Assembly (NCBI GenBank): GCA_029256485.1
Contig: JAQSXU010000017.1
Location: 1 to 53,148, forward strand
Length of the DNA stretch: 53,148 bases
From: Clostridiaceae bacterium
Lineage (GTDB): Bacteria > Bacillota_A > Clostridia > Clostridiales > Clostridiaceae
Reading direction: 5' to 3'
The notes beneath the pieces were generated by a model. That model did not search any database. It was not told the DNA's origin and worked only from the letters and a program-made list of their open reading frames with translations. Each line of letters starts with the position of its first letter. The first letter of the stretch is position 1. Below, one piece after another: positions 47,392-53,148 of the stretch. The position numbers and the translations under genes are program-made.

Positions 47392-47438
47392 AAAAGGGAC
47401 CAGCGCAGAAATTTATTTTCTAAAGCAGGTCCTTTTTA
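47392..47438 (+). terminator. Terminator after the alcohol dehydrogenase
   Basis: AAAAGGGACC / GGTCCTTTTT arms with one bulge and a large loop, followed by TATTTTA. Confidence 0.6.
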
Positions 47439-47543
47439 TTTTAGTATTAATTATATTCTAATATATCATCAGGATAAATTGTATTATAAATTACTAAAAT
47501 AGTGTTATAATAAATAAATAATATAATAACGAGGTTTTATAAT

Positions 47544-48989
47544 ATGAATGACATGAGTTTTAAAGATTTTGAATTAAGCTATGAAATGCTGAAAGCATTA
47601 GAAAAATTATCATACATACAGCCTTCTCCGGTGCAGAGAAGTGTAATACCCCTTGTTCTTAAAGACAAGGATATCATTGTAAAAGCTGAAACAGGCAGTG
47701 GAAAAACCGCAGCATTTGCCATACCAGTTTGTGAAAAAATTCAGTTAGAAGAAAAAAAGCCCCAGGTTTTAGTGTTAACCCCTACAAGAGAGCTGGCAGT
47801 ACAAATTAAAGAGGATTTCACTAATATAGGAAGATTTAAAAGACTAAGATGTGAGGCCATTTTTGGAAAACAGCCTATATCTAAGCAGATAACTGATTTA
47901 AAACAGAGAGTACATATTATTGCTGGAACTCCAGGAAGAACCTTTGACCATATTGAAAGAGGAACAATAGATTTGGAGAAAATAAAGTATTTGATTATAG
48001 ATGAAGCTGATGAAATGCTTAATATGGGTTTCATAGATCAAGTGGAGGCTATAATTAAATTAGTACCCAAAAATAGAGTTACCATGTTATTTTCAGCTAC
48101 AATTAGCGACGAAATAGAGGTATTATGCCAAAATTATATGAATGCTCCGGAGAAAATTGAAGTTGAACCTAGTAAACCATCTACTGAAAAAATTAAGCAG
48201 ATGTATTATGAAGTGGAGGACAGCAAAAAATTTAAGTTGCTGAATGATATTATATATACTCAAAGACCAGATAGTTTGATAATATTTTGCAGTACTAAAG
48301 AAAGAGTTGGAAATGTGTCTAAAGATTTGATCTCTAAAGGATATTCCTGCAGAGCACTTCATGGAGGAATGGAACAAAAAGACAGACTTGATACAATAAA
48401 TAAATTTAAGGCAGGAGAGTTTTCATTTTTAGTTGCCACAGATATTGCAGCAAGAGGATTAGATATAGAGGGTATAACGCATATTATTAATTATGATGTT
48501 CCTATGGAAAAACAAAGTTATGTTCATAGGATAGGGAGAACAGGAAGGGCAGGCAGTGAAGGAACTGCTATAACCTTTGTTACTCCTTATGAGCATAGAT
48601 TTTTAAATGATATTGAGGAATATGTACAGTACAGAATACCCAGAGAGGAAAAACCTGCTGTGGAAGAGGTGCTGGAGGGAAAAGCATTATTTAATAAAAA
48701 GGCTGATAATAAGCCAAAATTAAAGAAAAATAAAGATGTTAATTTAAATAAGGAAATTACTAAGATTTACATTAATGCCGGGAAAAAGAAGAAAGTAAGA
48801 GCTGGGGATATTGTAGGTGCCATTACAAGCATTGAGGGCATAAATGGGGATGACATAGGTATAATAGATATTCAGGATGGATTTTCATACATAGATATTT
48901 TAAAGAATAAGGGAAATATTGTTATAGATGGGTTAAGGAAGTCCGCTATAAAAGGGAAAAAGGTAAAAGTTCAAAAAGCGGAAAAATAA
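47544..48989 (+). CDS. dbpA: DEAD-box RNA helicase, DbpA/YxiN type
   Basis: ATP-dependent RNA helicase of 481 residues acting in 23S rRNA assembly. Motifs in order: AETGSGKT (I), PTRELA (Ia), DEAD (II), SAT (III), ARGLD (V) and HRIGRTGRAG (VI). The C-terminal 75 residues form the DbpA RNA-binding domain (TKIYINAGKKKKVRAGDIVGAI), which targets hairpin 92 of 23S rRNA in relatives. A Lys-rich linker joins the parts. A single-gene unit with its own terminator. Confidence 0.93.
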   Translation: MNDMSFKDFELSYEMLKALEKLSYIQPSPVQRSVIPLVLKDKDIIVKAETGSGKTAAFAIPVCEKIQLEEKKPQVLVLTPTRELAVQIKEDFTNIGRFKRLRCEAIFGKQPISKQITDLKQRVHIIAGTPGRTFDHIERGTIDLEKIKYLIIDEADEMLNMGFIDQVEAIIKLVPKNRVTMLFSATISDEIEVLCQNYMNAPEKIEVEPSKPSTEKIKQMYYEVEDSKKFKLLNDIIYTQRPDSLIIFCSTKERVGNVSKDLISKGYSCRALHGGMEQKDRLDTINKFKAGEFSFLVATDIAARGLDIEGITHIINYDVPMEKQSYVHRIGRTGRAGSEGTAITFVTPYEHRFLNDIEEYVQYRIPREEKPAVEEVLEGKALFNKKADNKPKLKKNKDVNLNKEITKIYINAGKKKKVRAGDIVGAITSIEGINGDDIGIIDIQDGFSYIDILKNKGNIVIDGLRKSAIKGKKVKVQKAEK

Positions 48990-49030
48990 TTTTGAAAACT
49001 AGAAAATAATTTTATTTTTTTAATCCATAC

Positions 49031-49062
49031 ATACCCTAATATTACAAATATTAGGGTATTTT
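49031..49062 (+). terminator. Terminator after dbpA
   Basis: ATACCCTAATATT / AATATTAGGGTAT near-perfect stem, then TTTTG. Confidence 0.8.
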
Positions 49063-49436
49063 GCTGTAATTTTTGCAACAAATATACTGTTTAGTAAACA
49101 CAATTGAATATTTAACTTGCAATATATTTAGTTTTTACGAAGATACATAATTCGGTTGAAAATTTGTTTTTTAATTGAATGTTTATGCTATATATGGTGA
49201 AATGACCTAGCCACAGCGTAAATCAATGGAGTATTATATGAATAAAGTTATATTATGTGCTGATAATTCATTCAATTTATACAAATGTAACTAAATATGA
49301 ATATTCTGAAAATTGACTCAAGATGATGGAGAATACAGAATTTTAGGAATATATATTGCAAAAAACTTAAATGTATTTTATAATAAAAATATAGTTCATA
49401 AATAATTTTAATTACATTTAAGAGGAGGAAAAAAAC
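49063..49436 (+). other. 374-base gene-poor leader region before the YjeM transporter
   Basis: No long ORF, tRNA or recognised riboswitch. A short CGAA / TTCG hairpin lies near 49137-49155. An 18-codon ORF with GGAG upstream begins near 49238 (MNKVILCADNSFNLYKCN). No terminator precedes the transporter, so attenuation is not supported. Confidence 0.4.
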
Positions 49437-50984
49437 ATGTCTTCAAATCAAAGGGATAATAATGTAAAGGATTCCAAAAAACTTGGACTAGTAGCACTAA
49501 TATTAATGATTTTTACTTCGGTTTATGGATTCAACAATATTCCAAGATCTTTCTATAAGATGGGATATGCAGCTATTCCATGGTACATAATATCAGGAAT
49601 AACATTCTTCGTTCCATTCGCATTTATGGTAGCTGAATTTGGAGCTGCATTCAGAAAAGAAAAAGGTGGAATTTACTCATGGATGGAAAAATCTGTTGGA
49701 GCAAAATTTGCTTTCATGGGAACTTTCATGTGGTATACTTCATATGTTATTTGGATGGTTAATGTTTCATCAGGCTTATGGGTTCCAATATCAAATGCTA
49801 TATTTGGTAAAGATACAACTAAGACTTGGACATTCTTAGGAATACAAGGCTTAACTGGACCAAAGACATTAGGTATACTGGGAATAATATGGTTTTTAAC
49901 TGTTACCTTTGTATCAACTAAAGGCTTAGACAAAATAAAGAAAATTACTTCAATAGGTGGTTCTGCAGTTGTTTTTGTAAATATTGTTGTACTTCTTGCA
50001 GCAATAGTAATATTTATGGCAAATGGTGGACATATGGCTCAACCAATAGAAGGACTTAAATCTTTCACACAATCACCAAATCCTAAATATCTTGGAAACC
50101 CAATAATGACACTAGCGTTTGTTGTTTATGCATTATTTGCATATGGTGGTATAGAAGCAGTTGGGGGACTTGTTGACCAAACAGAAAATGCTGAAAAGAA
50201 TTTCCCTAAGGGAGTTATGATAGCAGCAGCTGTTATTTCTATTGGATACTCATTATTAATATTATGTATTGGTGTATTCACAAACTGGTCTGCAGTTATG
50301 GCAGTTAAAGACGTTAACTTAGGAAATGCAAGTTATATTGTTATGTCAAACTTAGGAGTCTCATTAGGAGCAACTTTTGGAGCTAGCCAAGCTACAGCAG
50401 TTGTTATGGGACAATGGGTTGCTAGAATTTTCGGGTTTACAATGTTCTTAGCTTTAGCAGGCGCATTCTTCACATTAACTTATGCTCCGTTAAAGCAGAT
50501 GATAGAAGGAACACCAAAGGAATTGTGGCCTGGTAAAATGGGTGAAGTTAGAGAAGACGGAATGCCAGTTGCTGCAATGTGGATTCAAGCAGTAGTTGTT
50601 TGCGTTATGGTAGCTTTAGTATCATTCGGTGGAAATTCAATGTCAAAATTCTTTGATATACTTGTTGCAATGACCAACGTAGCTATGACTCTACCATACA
50701 TGTTTATAGCAATGGCGTTCCCAGCATTTAAGAAAAAAGATAGTATTGCAAAACCATTTGAAATATTCAAGTCATATAAGAGTTCTTTAATTTGGACAGT
50801 AGTAGTTACTTTAACAGTAGGATTTGCTAACTTCTTCTGTATCATTGAACCATGGATAGATGGAGACAAGCCTACTACAATTTGGAGTGTAGCTGGTCCA
50901 GTAATTTTCGCAATAGTTGCATGGGTAATGTTCAGTAACTATGAGAAAAAGATGAAAATTAATAAAGGACAAGAGGCTGCTTAA
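49437..50984 (+). CDS. yjeM: APC family amino acid transporter, YjeM type
   Basis: A 12-to-14-helix permease of 515 residues in the glutamate/GABA antiporter branch. The N-terminus (LGLVALILMIFTSVYGFNNI, then PRSFYKMGYAAIPWYI) matches YjeM proteins. Conserved FAYGGIEAVGGLVDQTENAEKNF is broken here only in reporting: the key parts are YGGIEAVGG and NFPKGV. AGGAGG precedes ATG 49437. Substrate probably glutamate or a related amino acid, by family only. Strong terminator at 51052. Confidence 0.88.
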   Translation: MSSNQRDNNVKDSKKLGLVALILMIFTSVYGFNNIPRSFYKMGYAAIPWYIISGITFFVPFAFMVAEFGAAFRKEKGGIYSWMEKSVGAKFAFMGTFMWYTSYVIWMVNVSSGLWVPISNAIFGKDTTKTWTFLGIQGLTGPKTLGILGIIWFLTVTFVSTKGLDKIKKITSIGGSAVVFVNIVVLLAAIVIFMANGGHMAQPIEGLKSFTQSPNPKYLGNPIMTLAFVVYALFAYGGIEAVGGLVDQTENAEKNFPKGVMIAAAVISIGYSLLILCIGVFTNWSAVMAVKDVNLGNASYIVMSNLGVSLGATFGASQATAVVMGQWVARIFGFTMFLALAGAFFTLTYAPLKQMIEGTPKELWPGKMGEVREDGMPVAAMWIQAVVVCVMVALVSFGGNSMSKFFDILVAMTNVAMTLPYMFIAMAFPAFKKKDSIAKPFEIFKSYKSSLIWTVVVTLTVGFANFFCIIEPWIDGDKPTTIWSVAGPVIFAIVAWVMFSNYEKKMKINKGQEAA

Positions 50985-51051
50985 TTAAATAAAATTAAAA
51001 GGCTACGGAAATATATACTTTCTATCAATTATAATATGAAATGGTTTATTT

Positions 51052-51083
51052 AGCAGAGGGATTCCCCCTCTGCTTTCTTTTTA
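51052..51083 (+). terminator. Terminator after the YjeM transporter
   Basis: GCAGAGGG / CCCTCTGC stem followed by TTTCTTTTT. Confidence 0.88.
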
Positions 51084-51212
51084 TGCAAAGCCATATTTAT
51101 TACGTGATGGTATTGAATTAAAATTTTATAGTGTGTTATAGTAAGGGTGTAATTGTAGTTTAATATACAAACAGATTTTCACTAAATTATTTTATTGTTT
51201 GGAGGAGTATAA

Positions 51213-52193
51213 ATGTATCCAATAAAGTTTAAAAATTTATATTATGAGAAGGTATGGGGCGGAAGAGATTTTACCCTATTTAGAGATAATTTACCTGAAG
51301 GGAATATAGGCGAGAGCTGGGATGTGGCCTGTCATAAAAATGGTACTAGTGTTGTTGCAAATGGAGAATTTAAAGGTAGAAAATTAGATGAGTTGATTAT
51401 AGAAAAGGGAGAAGAAATTATAGGAACAAAAATTTCTAAACAGTGGTTTCCTTTACTGGTTAAACTTATAAATGCCAAAGAAAGTCTATCAGTTCAAGTT
51501 CACCCTGATGATAAGTATGCACGAGAAGTTGAAGGCGAAATGGGTAAAACTGAAGTATGGTATGTAGTTGAAGCCATGGAAGGTGCCAACTTAATTGTTG
51601 GAACAAAAGAAGGTTGTACTAAGGAGCAGATTAAAAATGCAATTGAAACAGGCAACCTGGAGCCATATATGAATAAAGTCTATGTAAAACAAGGTGATGT
51701 CTATTTTGTAAAAAGCGGCTTAATACATGCTATAGGACCTGGTGTTATAATTGCAGAAATTCAGCAAAACAGCGATACAACATATAGAGTATACGATTAT
51801 GGCAGAGGGAGAGAACTTCATATAAAAAAAGCCCTTGATGTAATGAATCTAAGCTTTACAGGAAAGAAGAGTACAGGTATAAAGGTTGAAAAACCAGGAT
51901 TTGATAAAACTTACCTGTGCTTGTGCAAGGATTTTTCCCTGGAAATGTACAATGTTAAATCTGAAGCAGCAGAGGAAAGCGATAGAGAAAGATTCTATAT
52001 TTTCACTGTGGTAAACGGTGAAGGCGAAATAAAGTATAATAAAGGTACAGAGAAATTGAGAAAAGGTGACAGCATACTAATTCCAGCTGTTCTTGGTAAA
52101 TATACCTTATCAGGACAAATGACATTATTAAAAAGCTATGTTCCAGATGTGGATAAAGTAGATATTGAGATCCTTTCGGAAATTAAAAAATAA
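51213..52193 (+). CDS. manA: Mannose-6-phosphate isomerase, class I
   Basis: Zinc cupin enzyme interconverting mannose-6-phosphate and fructose-6-phosphate. Metal ligands are visible in SVQVHPDD, GKTEVWYV and SGLIHAIG; the family Arg lies in TYRVYDYGR. 326 residues, typical of the short Firmicutes form. GGAGG precedes ATG 51213. It stands alone with a strong terminator. It could supply mannose-6-phosphate for GDP-mannose-dependent envelope sugars. Confidence 0.95.
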   Translation: MYPIKFKNLYYEKVWGGRDFTLFRDNLPEGNIGESWDVACHKNGTSVVANGEFKGRKLDELIIEKGEEIIGTKISKQWFPLLVKLINAKESLSVQVHPDDKYAREVEGEMGKTEVWYVVEAMEGANLIVGTKEGCTKEQIKNAIETGNLEPYMNKVYVKQGDVYFVKSGLIHAIGPGVIIAEIQQNSDTTYRVYDYGRGRELHIKKALDVMNLSFTGKKSTGIKVEKPGFDKTYLCLCKDFSLEMYNVKSEAAEESDRERFYIFTVVNGEGEIKYNKGTEKLRKGDSILIPAVLGKYTLSGQMTLLKSYVPDVDKVDIEILSEIKK

Positions 52194-52230
52194 AAAAGTT
52201 CCTGTGTAAATTTTACACAGGAACTTTTTT
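52192..52230 (+). terminator. Terminator after manA
   Basis: Long near-perfect stem AAAAAAGTTCCTGTGTAAA / TTTTACACAGGAACTTTTTT, overlapping the manA stop codon. It is symmetric and can act in both directions. Confidence 0.92.
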
Positions 52231-52291
52231 CACTTTTATATGTAGTTTTGAATATATTAGATATGAGAATATGTAAAGGAAGGAATGACTT

Positions 52292-53148
52292 TTGACAATT
52301 TATGTTGTTAAACCAGGAGATAGCTTATGGTCAATAGGCAGAAGATATGGAGTTAATCCAAATGATATTGCGGGTGCAAACAAAATGGATGTTTCAATAG
52401 CACTAGTTGTAGGACAGACATTAATTATTCCATCAATACAAAGGCAGTATACAGTTAAACCTGGCGACAGTATATGGTCTATTTCCAGAAGATTCGGAGT
52501 ATCGGTAAGCAGCATTTTAGACTTAAATAATGTAAACCCTTCTTCAATTTATCCAGGATTAGTTATATCTATTCCAGAAAAATCAAAGAATTATGGATAT
52601 ATTGAAGTTAATGGATTTATTCAGCCCTCCACACCTGAAAAGGAGAGATCAATACTTGACGAATCAATAAGATATTTAACCTATGTTTCACCCTTCAGTC
52701 ATCATGTAAATGCTGATGGAACATTGACACCTCTAAATGATGATGTAATACTTCAGGTAGCAAAAGATAATAAAGTTGCACCAATGCTCTCTGTAACTAA
52801 CATATCAGGTGCAAATTTTGATACCAAATTAATCAGCAATATACTAAATAACAATGAACTTCAGCAGACCGTAATAAATAATATTTTTAATATGATACAA
52901 AGTAAAGGACTATATGGAGTAATTATTGACTTTGAAAGAATTCCTCCAGAAGACAGAGAAAAATACAATGGTTTCTTAAGAAAGGTAGTAGCAAGATTAC
53001 ATCCTAACTATTTTGTAGCAACTGCATTAGCTCCTAAAACCTATGATATAACTACGGGCTCATGGCATGGAGCTCATGACTATAGAGCCCATGGTGAAAT
53101 AGTAGACTTTGTTGTGATTATGACCTATGAATGGGGATGGTCAGGTGG
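52292..53148 (+). CDS. LysM/GH18 spore cortex-lytic or coat protein (SleL/YaaH type), partial
   Basis: The gene runs off the window end; 285 codons are visible. Two LysM domains (about residues 2-47 and 51-96; starts YVVKPGDSLWSI and YTVKPGDSIWSI) bind peptidoglycan. A GH18 domain begins near 105, with the catalytic acid in GVIIDFERIPPED. SleL-type enzymes are N-acetylglucosaminidases acting on spore cortex fragments during germination. TTG 52292 is chosen: AAGGAAGGA ends seven bases upstream, and the LysM domain starts at residue 2. There is no signal peptide, as usual for mother-cell-made spore proteins. Confidence 0.88.
   Translation, partial: MTIYVVKPGDSLWSIGRRYGVNPNDIAGANKMDVSIALVVGQTLIIPSIQRQYTVKPGDSIWSISRRFGVSVSSILDLNNVNPSSIYPGLVISIPEKSKNYGYIEVNGFIQPSTPEKERSILDESIRYLTYVSPFSHHVNADGTLTPLNDDVILQVAKDNKVAPMLSVTNISGANFDTKLISNILNNNELQQTVINNIFNMIQSKGLYGVIIDFERIPPEDREKYNGFLRKVVARLHPNYFVATALAPKTYDITTGSWHGAHDYRAHGEIVDFVVIMTYEWGWSG

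Noticed and set aside
49063..49436. Possible T-box or lysine riboswitch before the amino acid transporter
   Set aside because: No T-box sequence, no terminator and no recognisable aptamer core.
1..53148. CRISPR array, prophage, transposase, tRNA or rRNA
   Set aside because: No regularly spaced repeats, integrase or transposase ORFs, and no tRNA- or rRNA-like sequence was recognised by eye.

Overview
This 53 kb window is very AT-rich, uses strong AGGAGG-type ribosome binding sites and carries spore germination genes, a Spo0E-like peptide and clostridial solvent metabolism. It looks like the chromosome of a Clostridium sensu stricto species. The alcohol dehydrogenase at 46332 is recalled as very close to the C. 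beijerinckii NADP-dependent secondary alcohol dehydrogenase. No phage, IS element, CRISPR array, rRNA or tRNA was seen.

Layout. 1-1.9 kb: an AgrC-like kinase and AgrB with no visible AgrD or LytTR regulator. 2.0-8.7 kb: an OmpR-type two-component system followed by an envelope glycosylation module (GT-C membrane transferase, GalU, small coiled-coil protein, GT2 polyprenyl-phosphate glycosyltransferase, GtrA). Three promoters here carry the same TCACAT-N5-TCACAT direct repeat, suggesting one regulon. 8.7-10.2 kb: a decayed chemoreceptor, related to the intact one at 25-26.9 kb. 10.4-14.5 kb: a germinant receptor operon in the order A-C-D-B, with a convergent 51-codon membrane peptide. 14.7-17.9 kb: MATE pump, acetyltransferase and a soluble PocR chemoreceptor.

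18.2-20.5 kb: two riboflavin-type genes in which the deaminase half of RibD and the DHBP-synthase half of RibBA have lost catalytic residues, while the reductase and GTP cyclohydrolase II halves look intact. There is no FMN riboswitch and no ribE/ribH beside them. This is the best candidate for an undescribed pathway. 20.5-24.9 kb: aspartate 4-decarboxylase with an MFS carrier, then a second MFS protein. 25-28.2 kb: chemoreceptor, Spo0E-like peptide and a secreted cell-wall-binding-repeat protein. 28.4-33.7 kb: ABC transporter plus two-component system whose kinase gene is frameshifted in a T7 run. 33.7-41.5 kb: glutaredoxin-like protein, then a riboswitch-like leader with terminator and anti-terminator, cytosine deaminase and permease, U32 peptidase, class III aminotransferase and a solute-binding lipoprotein.

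41.5-43.9 kb: PAP2 phosphatase, GT4 glycosyltransferase and an unknown protein. 44.1-47.4 kb: sigma-54 activator and secondary alcohol dehydrogenase with a recognisable -24/-12 promoter. 47.5-53.1 kb: DbpA-type helicase, YjeM-type transporter, mannose-6-phosphate isomerase and a LysM/GH18 spore protein cut by the window end.
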